Assembly: GCA_024645155.1 (NCBI GenBank)
Contig: JAHEGF010000165.1
Location: forward strand, 1 to 7,278
Reading direction: 5' to 3'
Length of the DNA: 7,278 nucleotides
Origin: Phyllobacteriaceae bacterium
Lineage (GTDB): Bacteria; Pseudomonadota; Alphaproteobacteria; Rhizobiales; Rhizobiaceae
A program made the position numbers and the translations under genes. The notes beneath the pieces were generated by a model. It did not search any database. It saw nothing but the letters and a program-made list of their open reading frames with translations, and was not told where the DNA came from. Shown here one piece after another: positions 1 to 5,926 of this stretch. Positions within the stretch are counted from its first letter, which is position 1. Every line of letters begins with the position of its first letter.

Positions 1-1
1 T

Positions 2-538
2 GACTATTTCCGCGCCAACAAAATGGAATATGAACTGGTGGCGTTCGAAAAGGCCGACGAAGTCGTTGCAGCCTATGACGCTGGCCGTTGCGACATCTAT
101 ACCACTGACCAGTCAGGCCTTTATGCCCAGCGGCTGAAACTGACAAATCCTGACGAGCATATCGTTCTACCGGAAATCATCTCGAAGGAACCGCTTGGAC
201 CTGTTGTTCGCCAGGGCGATGACCAGTGGGCCGATATCATCAAATGGACGCATTTTGCGATGGTAACGGCCGAAGAACTCGGCATCACACAGGCAAATGT
301 CGACGAAATGGCTGGTTCCGACAAACCGGATGCCAAACGCCTTTTGGGGTCTGAAGGTGAGTTCGGTACCCCGCTCGGAATTGACAACAAGTGGGCCTAT
401 AACATCATCAAGGCCGTCGGCAACTATGGCGAAACCTTTGAACGCAATGTGGGGCCGGACACTCCGCTCGCCATTTCGCGCGGTCTGAACGCGCTTTGGT
501 CGAAGGGTGGCCTCCAATACGCACCACCTATCCGATAA
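2..538 (+). CDS. aapJ: General L-amino acid ABC transporter, periplasmic binding protein AapJ (3' part)
   Basis: This is the C-terminal 178 residues of a periplasmic amino-acid-binding protein; the 5' part lies left of the window. The reading frame is already open at base 2, so the ATG at 23 is an internal methionine and not the start. Family features visible here are the stretch DAGRCDIYTTDQSGLYA, the segment VVLPEIISKEPLGPVVRQGD, the KAVGNYGE motif followed by FERNVGP, and the C-terminal end GGLQYAPPIR, all typical of AapJ/BztA. The full family protein is about 340 residues, so roughly half is present. AapJ binds a broad range of L-amino acids in the periplasm and delivers them to the AapQ-AapM permease encoded just downstream. 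The stop is TAA at 536-538. Identification is from recalled family sequence and is supported by the following three genes. Confidence 0.93.
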   Translation, partial: DYFRANKMEYELVAFEKADEVVAAYDAGRCDIYTTDQSGLYAQRLKLTNPDEHIVLPEIISKEPLGPVVRQGDDQWADIIKWTHFAMVTAEELGITQANVDEMAGSDKPDAKRLLGSEGEFGTPLGIDNKWAYNIIKAVGNYGETFERNVGPDTPLAISRGLNALWSKGGLQYAPPIR

Positions 539-549
539 TCAGGTAAAGT

Positions 550-579
550 ATTCGCCCGGCTGGTAACAGCCGGGCGAAT
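550..579 (+). promoter_or_regulatory. Perfect 13-bp hairpin with GTAA loop between aapJ and aapQ
   Basis: ATTCGCCCGGCTG (550-562) and CAGCCGGGCGAAT (567-579) are exact reverse complements, separated by the four bases GTAA, which is a GNRA-type tetraloop in RNA. The hairpin lies 11 bases after the aapJ stop and about 100 bases before aapQ. No T-run follows it (the next bases are CGTATCACT), so it is not a standard intrinsic terminator. In binding-protein-dependent transport operons, a hairpin after the binding-protein gene commonly protects the upstream message from 3' exonucleases, so that binding protein is made in excess over permease. I infer that role here. Partial termination or a 3'-end-derived small RNA are alternatives. 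The rest of the 539-681 gap shows only the aapQ ribosome binding site. Confidence 0.8.
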
Positions 580-681
580 CGTATCACTATGCACAAAATG
601 TGGATCTCCAGATTTTTTACATGGTGATCATAACGAAACGGCACCGAAGAGCGCCGGGAGAACAATCGAAGGGGAGTAGGC

Positions 682-1878
682 ATGGCGGTTGATACCGGCA
701 TTGCGGGCGACGGTGCACCCAAGGTTGCGCTGTTAAACGATCCAAAGATACGCGGCCTGATATTTCAGGTAATCCTGTTGGCAATAGTTGTCTGGCTTGC
801 CTATACCGGCATTCAAAACATGTTTGCCAATTTGCGCGCCGCCAACATCGCTTCCGGTTTCGGCTTTCTTGAACGCAACGCCGGTTTTGCGATCAGCCAG
901 TCTTTGATTGAATACAGTCAGGCTACCTCGACCTATGGCAGGGTGTTCTGGGTCGGGTTCCTCAACACCATCATGATTGCCGTGATCGGCATAATTCTCG
1001 CGACGCTTATCGGATTTACAGTTGGAATTGCCAGGCTTTCAAAAAACTGGGTGATCCGGAAGCTGGCAACCGTCTATGTCGAAACCCTGCGCAACATACC
1101 TTTGCTTTTGCAGATTTTCATTTGGTATTTTGCCGTGCTTCGCCTGCTGCCGGGCCGCCGCGAATCTTGGGACCTTGGCATTTTCGGCCAGATGAACATT
1201 TCGGGATGGTATGCGCCAAAGCCGATATTTTCTGATGGCGCCTCGCTCATCAGTTGGGCATTACTGTTTGGCATTGTCGCAACTTTTTTCATACATCGTT
1301 GGGCACGCAAGAGACAGGAAGCAACCGGCGAGCAGTTCCCGGTATTTCTAACGGCGCTCGGTTTGATACTCGGTCTCCCCCTGATCGCCTATTTCGTTGC
1401 CGGCATGCCGTTGAGCTTCGAATATCCCGTTGCCGGTAATTTCGGCCCCAAGGGCGGCGCCCGCCTTTATCCGGAATTCATTGGCCTGTTGCTGGCTTTG
1501 TCGTCCTATACCGCGACCTTTATTGCCGAGATCGTACGCGCCGGCATTCTTGCCGTCAGCAAGGGGCAGACTGAGGCATCACTGGCTTTGGGTCTGCGCT
1601 CGGGGCAGGCGCTGCGGCTGGTAATCATACCTCAGGCCATGCGGATTATCATTCCGCCGCTGACCAGCCAGTATCTTAACCTGACCAAGAACTCGTCATT
1701 GGCGGTGGCGATTGCCTTCCCCGATTTGGTTTCGGTTTTTGCCGGTACTGCACTGAACCAGACCGGTCAGGCTGTCGAAATCCTGCTGATGACGATGCTG
1801 ACCTATCTTGGACTGTCGCTGCTAACATCGGCATTCATGAACTGGTTCAATCAGAGAATGGCTTTGGTGGAGAGATAA
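682..1878 (+). CDS. aapQ: General L-amino acid ABC transporter, permease AapQ
   Basis: This is a 398-residue inner-membrane permease of the polar amino acid (HisMQ-type) ABC family, one half of the AapQ-AapM channel. The ATG at 682 follows a strong ribosome binding site, AGGGGAG at 670-676. Hydrophobic segments lie around residues 25-45, 88-117, 133-157, 187-205, 219-241, 264-287 and 365-387. The transport domain starts near residue 90 with VGFLNTIMIAVIG and contains the ETLRNIPLLLQ segment at 134-144. The cytoplasmic EAA loop that contacts the ATPase is at about 284-320, with E298, A299, G304 and P317 in place. The region between about 150 and 265 is the long insert characteristic of AapQ/BztB compared with short permeases such as HisQ. 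Its length matches the family (about 400). The stop is 1 base from the aapM start, which implies coupled translation. Confidence 0.95.
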   Translation: MAVDTGIAGDGAPKVALLNDPKIRGLIFQVILLAIVVWLAYTGIQNMFANLRAANIASGFGFLERNAGFAISQSLIEYSQATSTYGRVFWVGFLNTIMIAVIGIILATLIGFTVGIARLSKNWVIRKLATVYVETLRNIPLLLQIFIWYFAVLRLLPGRRESWDLGIFGQMNISGWYAPKPIFSDGASLISWALLFGIVATFFIHRWARKRQEATGEQFPVFLTALGLILGLPLIAYFVAGMPLSFEYPVAGNFGPKGGARLYPEFIGLLLALSSYTATFIAEIVRAGILAVSKGQTEASLALGLRSGQALRLVIIPQAMRIIIPPLTSQYLNLTKNSSLAVAIAFPDLVSVFAGTALNQTGQAVEILLMTMLTYLGLSLLTSAFMNWFNQRMALVER

Positions 1879-1879
1879 G

Positions 1880-3343
1880 ATGGTGAAAAAAACCACCCCG
1901 GCCAGGAAAAAGCCTGCAGCGCGCGCGAAAACAGCAGCAAAAAAATCCGCACCTGCAAAAAAAATGGCCGCCAGCACCAGTGCTGTTTCGGTTGCATATG
2001 TACGCACGGAAATGCTGGAGGAGAACGAAGCGCCGATTTCGACGCACGGTTTTACCCATTGGGCCCGCACCAACCTGTTTCCCGACTGGTACAACACTGT
2101 TCTCACGCTGTTTGCGATTTTTCTGATCTACAAGATCGTTCCGCCGCTTTTCAATTTTGCATTCGTCCAGGGCGTGTTTTCCGGCGCAGACCGTACCGTT
2201 TGTGCCACCGAAGTGCAGGGCGGGGTGCGCAGTGCCGATTGGTTCGGCGGCTGCTGGGCCTATGTCGGGGCCTATTTCAACCAGTTCATCTATGGCCGTT
2301 ATCCGGACACCGAGCAGTGGCGTGTCAATCTGACCGGGATATTGTTCTTCGGCGGCTTGATCCCGTTGCTGATGCCCAACGCTCCTTACAAACGCGAGAA
2401 CCTGGTATTCATGGCCCTGATTTACCCGGTTGTCGGTTTCATCCTTCTGACCGGCGGACACCTGGACCTGAACGGTTTTCTGCTTCCCGACAGCCTGATG
2501 GCTCCAAGCTTCGCGAAGTTCTGGATCGATTTTTTGATCATAGTGGCTCTTATGGTGGCGATAGCCTACGCGGCCGCGCGCGGTTCCGACAGCGACCCGA
2601 TGCCGGGCATAAAGATTGCGCTGGCAATTGCCGGGGGGCTCGCGGTCATTCTGTTGCTTTTCTCCATCAATTTCGGTCTCGAACACGTTGAAACGGAGCG
2701 TTGGGGCGGGCTGCTTGTCACACTGGTAATTGCAGTTACCGGCATCGCTGCTTCGTTGCCGCTTGGCATAGCGTTGGCACTGGGCCGCCGCTCCGAAATG
2801 CCTATCGTCAAGTTCCTGTCAGTGGTGTTTATCGAGTTCTGGCGCGGTGTTCCGCTGATTACCGTGCTTTTCATGTCATCGGTAATGTTGCCGCTGTTCC
2901 TGCCGGAAGGTGTGACATTCGACAAGTTGCTTCGCGCACTGATTGGTGTGGCGCTGTTTTCCGCCGCCTACATGGCGGAGGTTGTGCGTGGCGGCCTGCA
3001 GGCTATCCCCAAGGGACAATATGAGGGTGCCCAGGCGCTTGGCCTGAACTTCGGCCAGATGATGCGGATGATCGTGCTGCCCCAGGCTTTGAAGCTTGTG
3101 ATACCGGGCATCGTCAACACCTTCATCGGTCTTTTCAAAGACACGACACTGGTGCTGATCATCGGACTGTTCGATTTCCTCGGGCAGATCCAGTCTTCGT
3201 TTACCGATCCGACCTGGGCATCTCCGGTACAGTCGCTGACCGGATACATGTTTGCCGCCTTTGTCTATTTCTGTTTCTGTTTCGGCATGTCGCGCTATTC
3301 CATCTTTATGGAAAACCTGCTCGACACTGGCCACAAGCGATAA
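1880..3343 (+). CDS. aapM: General L-amino acid ABC transporter, permease AapM, enlarged
   Basis: This 487-residue inner-membrane permease is the partner of AapQ. The ATG at 1880 follows the aapQ stop by 1 base, with GGTGGAGAG inside the aapQ end as ribosome binding site. Family marks are the GGCWAYVGAYFNQFIYGRYP stretch (residues 123-142), ERWGGLLVTL (273-282), FIEFWRGVPLITVLFM (317-332), the EAA loop at 366-409 (E382, A384, G388, P401), the VNTFIGLFKDTTLVLIIG segment and the C-terminal end LDTGHKR. Two features are odd. Residues 1-30 are almost only Lys, Ala, Pro, Arg and Thr, like a histone H1 tail. Residues about 196-263 form an insertion with two hydrophobic segments (214-233, 244-265) that I do not recall in Rhizobium AapM (about 384 residues); Rhodobacter BztC is intermediate (about 430). 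A second ATG at 1964 (residue 29) would remove the basic tail but has no ribosome binding site. Confidence 0.93.
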   Translation: MVKKTTPARKKPAARAKTAAKKSAPAKKMAASTSAVSVAYVRTEMLEENEAPISTHGFTHWARTNLFPDWYNTVLTLFAIFLIYKIVPPLFNFAFVQGVFSGADRTVCATEVQGGVRSADWFGGCWAYVGAYFNQFIYGRYPDTEQWRVNLTGILFFGGLIPLLMPNAPYKRENLVFMALIYPVVGFILLTGGHLDLNGFLLPDSLMAPSFAKFWIDFLIIVALMVAIAYAAARGSDSDPMPGIKIALAIAGGLAVILLLFSINFGLEHVETERWGGLLVTLVIAVTGIAASLPLGIALALGRRSEMPIVKFLSVVFIEFWRGVPLITVLFMSSVMLPLFLPEGVTFDKLLRALIGVALFSAAYMAEVVRGGLQAIPKGQYEGAQALGLNFGQMMRMIVLPQALKLVIPGIVNTFIGLFKDTTLVLIIGLFDFLGQIQSSFTDPTWASPVQSLTGYMFAAFVYFCFCFGMSRYSIFMENLLDTGHKR

Positions 3344-3358
3344 GAAAGGAATCCACCG

Positions 3359-4159
3359 ATGAGTGAAAATGCTGTGGCTGCAGAGGAGCTTCGCGCCGAC
3401 CGGACGCGGATGCACATCTCCGATACCGAAGTAGCGGTGGAAATCGTCGACATGCATAAATGGTATGGCGATTTTCATGTGCTCAAGGACATCAACCTGA
3501 AGGTCATGCGCGGAGAACGCATTGTCATTGCCGGTCCGTCAGGCTCGGGAAAGTCGACAATGATCCGCTGCATCAATCGTCTGGAAGAGCACCAGAAGGG
3601 CAAGATTGTTGTCGACGGCATCGAATTGACCAACGATCTGAAAAAGATCGATGAGGTGCGCCGCGAAGTCGGTATGGTGTTCCAGCACTTCAATCTTTTT
3701 CCGCATTTGACCATCCTGGAAAACTGTACGCTGGCGCCAATCTGGGTCCGGAAAATGCCCAAGAAGGAAGCTGAGGATGTCGCGATGCACTTCCTCACGC
3801 GCGTCAAGATTCCCGAGCAAGCAAACAAATATCCCGGCCAGTTGTCAGGCGGCCAGCAACAGCGTGTGGCAATCGCCCGTTCGCTGTGCATGAATCCGCG
3901 TATCATGCTGTTTGATGAGCCTACATCGGCTCTCGATCCCGAAATGATCAAGGAAGTGCTCGACACCATGGTAGGCCTTGCCGAAGAGGGCATGACCATG
4001 TTGTGCGTAACCCACGAAATGGGTTTTGCCCGTCAGGTCGCAAACCGAGTCATTTTCATGGATGAGGGACAGATCGTCGAACAGAACGAACCCGACCAGT
4101 TCTTCGATAATCCGCAACACGAGCGCACAAAGCTGTTCCTGAGCCAGATATTGCACTGA
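3359..4159 (+). CDS. aapP: General L-amino acid ABC transporter, ATP-binding protein AapP
   Basis: This 266-residue ABC ATPase energises amino acid uptake through AapQ-AapM from the cytoplasmic face. All catalytic motifs are intact: Walker A GPSGSGKST (residues 59-67), Q-loop Q109 in VFQHFNLFPH, signature LSGGQQQR (162-169), Walker B IMLFDE (182-187), D-loop SALD (190-193) and switch histidine H219 in VTHEMGFA. The motif pattern is that of the polar amino acid uptake group (GlnQ/HisP/BztD). The ATG at 3359 follows AGAAAGGA (3343-3350), a good ribosome binding site 8 bases upstream. A methionine at residue 18 is a weaker alternative start. The first 27 residues precede the conserved domain, as is usual for AapP. 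It is the last gene of the operon, 15 bases after aapM and 39 bases before a predicted terminator hairpin. Confidence 0.96.
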   Translation: MSENAVAAEELRADRTRMHISDTEVAVEIVDMHKWYGDFHVLKDINLKVMRGERIVIAGPSGSGKSTMIRCINRLEEHQKGKIVVDGIELTNDLKKIDEVRREVGMVFQHFNLFPHLTILENCTLAPIWVRKMPKKEAEDVAMHFLTRVKIPEQANKYPGQLSGGQQQRVAIARSLCMNPRIMLFDEPTSALDPEMIKEVLDTMVGLAEEGMTMLCVTHEMGFARQVANRVIFMDEGQIVEQNEPDQFFDNPQHERTKLFLSQILH

Positions 4160-4198
4160 TCGAATTGCACGCAACCCAATATAGTAGGGGAAGGATTG

Positions 4199-4245
4199 GC
4201 GGCTACTCCGTAAAGCAATGGTGCGGGAGTGGCCGCATTTATTTT
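4199..4245 (+). terminator. Rho-independent terminator after aapP
   Basis: GCGGCTACTCC (4199-4209) pairs with GGAGTGGCCGC (4226-4236) as an 11-bp stem with one G-U wobble (4204 with 4231) and a 16-base loop. It is followed directly by ATTTATTTT (4237-4245), a U-rich tail when read on the plus strand. The position, 39 bases after the aapP stop, fits the end of the aap operon. On the minus strand no comparable T-run follows the stem, so it should act mainly in one direction. The remaining bases to 4317, ahead of the convergent monooxygenase stop, show only a short ACTAT-TG-ATAGT dyad (4247-4258) and no clear terminator for the minus-strand gene. Confidence 0.72.
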
Positions 4246-4317
4246 GACTATTGATAGTGGCAACGTCTGCAAACCGGAATATCGGCGCTGCATCCCAAAC
4301 GTGTTACTCGAAGATTG

Positions 4318-5535
4318 TTAGCCACTGATTGCCGCGACAGCGTCATATCCGTAGATCGGATCCAGTCCTTTCGCCAACGCCTCGGGTGACTTTGACTGCA
4401 GGATGAAATTCCGCGCCATCGCGACCGGGCCGCTCGCATGCCAGGTGAAGCGGTTGAAATCTCCGCGTTTGGCGACCATGGCAATGCGCGGCTTTCGTAC
4501 GGCTTCATATGCCGCAAGGGCAGGGGCAATTCCACCGCTTTTGTCCCTGAGGGATAGGGCAAGTGAGGCGGCATCTTCAATTGCCATGACCGCACCCTGC
4601 GCTGAAAACGGTGTCATGGCATGCGCAGCATCGCCAACAAGTGCCAGCCCCCTTGGATCGGTCCAACTGATTCCGGCCGACACCGTGTGGATCGGCCACC
4701 CCAGCCACTCCGCCTGTCCGGCCATTGCCGATTTTATTGCAGCATGCCAGTTTTCGGTTGCAATCCGCAGGTCGTCATTTGCCGATGGCACATTCCAGCT
4801 TTTGTCGATTTTCCGCCCCTTGGTAATGGCCACCAGATTGATCGCCTTGCCGGCCGAGACCGGATAAGCGACAAGGTGACCATGCGGATCCAGAAATTCC
4901 GTGACTTCCATGGGAGAGATTATCGCGGGATCGATCACATCGGCAGGGACTGTCTTCCGCCACGCTGTGTACCCCGAAAATCTGTCATGACCGGAACCGG
5001 TAAGCTGTTTGCGGACTACAGACCATACACCATCCGCGCCGACGGCAACATCGCATGGGAAAGTGCATTTTCCTTCCTGGTTCTTTGCCGTAACAGAAAC
5101 GCCGGAGACATCAAGATCCACGCGCTCGACAGCAGTTGACGTAAACGTCTCCACTCCCGCGCGTCCCTTGACACCTTCCAGCAGGGCCGCGTGCAAATCA
5201 ACGCGGTGGGCGGTCAGATACGGTCCGCCCCAGCGTTCAGCCGCACGCGATCCAAGTTCGACTTCCGCAAGTGTTTTCAGCGTATTGGCGGCACGCAGAC
5301 GCAGGCGCTTCGGCTCGACGCAGTATTGCCGCAGTGTGTCCAAAATTCCCATTGCCGCCAGAATGCGCGTCGCATTTGGAGATATTTGCAGGCCGGCACC
5401 AACTTCGCCAAATCCCGGTGCGCGTTCCAGTACCGTGACGTCCATGCCGATATCGGCAAGCCAGATAGCACTGGCAAGGCCCGCGATACCGCCACCGGCC
5501 ACTAGCGCAGATTTAGGGGGTTTGCCGTCAGGCAT
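4318..5535 (-). CDS. FAD-dependent monooxygenase, salicylate hydroxylase-like
   Basis: This 405-residue class A flavoprotein monooxygenase would be a cytoplasmic enzyme that uses FAD, NAD(P)H and O2 to hydroxylate an aromatic substrate. The dinucleotide-binding motif GGGIAGLASA lies at residues 14-23, and the ribose-contacting acidic residue is E37 in VTVLERAP. The DG motif is GADGVWSVVR (166-175) and the second FAD motif is ALVGDAAHAMTPFSAQGA (298-315). The C-terminal end has the DPIYGYDA stretch often seen in proteins annotated as salicylate or 3-hydroxybenzoate hydroxylase. The start is uncertain: the ATG at 5535 is chosen, but an in-frame GTG at 5544 adds three residues and neither has a strong ribosome binding site. 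The gene follows the zinc-finger gene by 50 bases on the same strand, so they probably share a transcript. No aromatic catabolism genes are nearby, so the substrate cannot be deduced. Confidence 0.88.
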   Translation of the reverse strand: MPDGKPPKSALVAGGGIAGLASAIWLADIGMDVTVLERAPGFGEVGAGLQISPNATRILAAMGILDTLRQYCVEPKRLRLRAANTLKTLAEVELGSRAAERWGGPYLTAHRVDLHAALLEGVKGRAGVETFTSTAVERVDLDVSGVSVTAKNQEGKCTFPCDVAVGADGVWSVVRKQLTGSGHDRFSGYTAWRKTVPADVIDPAIISPMEVTEFLDPHGHLVAYPVSAGKAINLVAITKGRKIDKSWNVPSANDDLRIATENWHAAIKSAMAGQAEWLGWPIHTVSAGISWTDPRGLALVGDAAHAMTPFSAQGAVMAIEDAASLALSLRDKSGGIAPALAAYEAVRKPRIAMVAKRGDFNRFTWHASGPVAMARNFILQSKSPEALAKGLDPIYGYDAVAAISG

Positions 5536-5585
5536 TGTCAGCACCGGAAAGGTTCGTGCGGGCCGGAAGTCATGTCTGCCTTCGT

Positions 5586-5831
5586 TTAGGCGCTTTCAAG
5601 TTGATATACACAATCGGCGGGCTTGCTTTCGCCGGCATCGACTTTTGGATTGAAGCGATAAAGCGTCGAACAATACGGACACACTTTCTCGTCTTCGGAT
5701 CCCAGATCGAGAAAGACATGCGGATGATCAAACGGTGGTTCCGCTCCGACGCACATGAACTCCCGGACGCCAATTTCCACGGTGTCGTGTCCGGCGCTGT
5801 TATGAAAATGGGTGATCGCGCTGTGAGCCAT
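5586..5831 (-). CDS. Zinc-finger (zf-CHCC) protein, NDUFS6-like complex I accessory subunit
   Basis: This small 81-residue protein carries an exact C-x8-H-x14-C-x2-C pattern: C27, H36, C51 and C54, within FMCVGAEPPFDHPHVFLDLG and VCPYCSTLY. That is the zf-CHCC zinc-binding domain, known from the mitochondrial complex I subunit NDUFS6 (13 kDa) and from its alphaproteobacterial counterparts, which bind zinc and belong to the complex. From this I infer a role in assembly or stability of NADH:ubiquinone oxidoreductase. The ATG at 5831 is preceded by AGAGG at good spacing. Upstream in-frame starts (ATG at 5876, TTG at 5906) lack a ribosome binding site and add non-family sequence. It is the first gene of a probable two-gene unit with the monooxygenase and is transcribed away from ppk. 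Three histidines near the N-terminus (H3, H8, H10) are not part of the motif. Confidence 0.85.
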   Translation of the reverse strand: MAHSAITHFHNSAGHDTVEIGVREFMCVGAEPPFDHPHVFLDLGSEDEKVCPYCSTLYRFNPKVDAGESKPADCVYQLESA

Positions 5832-5926
5832 ATCTGCCTCTGTCTGTTTTAGTTTGTTGTTGTCAATGTGACACATGCATCTGGAACATAAACAAAATCT
5901 TTGCAAGACTGTGCTAGGAAACGAGC
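5832..5926. promoter_or_regulatory. Divergent promoter region between the zinc-finger gene and ppk
   Basis: These 95 bases separate two divergently read genes, so promoters for both should lie here or in the adjacent coding starts. The region is richer in A and T than its surroundings. A TTGACA hexamer on the minus strand (5866 to 5861) matches a -35 box but has no acceptable -10 box before the zinc-finger start. On the plus strand, CATAAA at 5887-5892 resembles a -10 box without a good partner at 17 bases. The ppk ribosome binding site AGGAA is at 5916-5920. The promoter calls are therefore weak; only the location is well supported. Confidence 0.45.
5861..5876. repeat. Overlapping palindromes, possible operator upstream of ppk
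   Basis: TGTCA-ATG-TGACA (5861-5873) is an inverted repeat with 5-bp arms, and the overlapping ATGTG-A-CACAT (5866-5876) is a second perfect dyad; ATGCAT (5875-5880) follows directly. Overlapping dyads of this size in a divergent promoter region are the usual form of a site for a dimeric transcription regulator. I cannot assign a regulator, and short palindromes do arise by chance. Confidence 0.35.

Noticed and set aside
550..579. Intrinsic terminator after aapJ
   Set aside because: The stem is strong, but the bases after it (CGTATCACT) contain no U-run, and aapQMP has no obvious separate promoter in the gap. Partial termination remains possible.
1939..2691. Programmed -1 frameshift in aapM leading into a long open frame that overlaps it
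   Set aside because: The -1 frame is open to 2691, but its translation is rich in Arg, His, Pro and Cys without any family resemblance, as expected for an out-of-frame shadow of a GC-rich membrane protein gene. The zero frame is clearly AapM throughout.
4318..5535. UbiH/UbiF-type ubiquinone biosynthesis hydroxylase
   Set aside because: The second FAD motif reads GDAAHAMTPFSAQGA followed by IEDAASLA, the salicylate/3-hydroxybenzoate hydroxylase form, and not the GQGFNLGLRD form of the Ubi hydroxylases.
5858..5876. Pho box for phosphate-starvation control of ppk
   Set aside because: The TGTCA elements here are inverted with a 3-base spacer, whereas a Pho box needs direct repeats of about 7 bases at 11-base spacing. 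No second copy in the same direction is present.
5832..5906. Longer N-terminus for the zinc-finger protein, adding a cysteine-rich segment
   Set aside because: The frame is open to 5906 and would add several Cys residues, but the upstream starts have no ribosome binding site and the stretch lies in the divergent promoter region. The ATG at 5831 has a good site.
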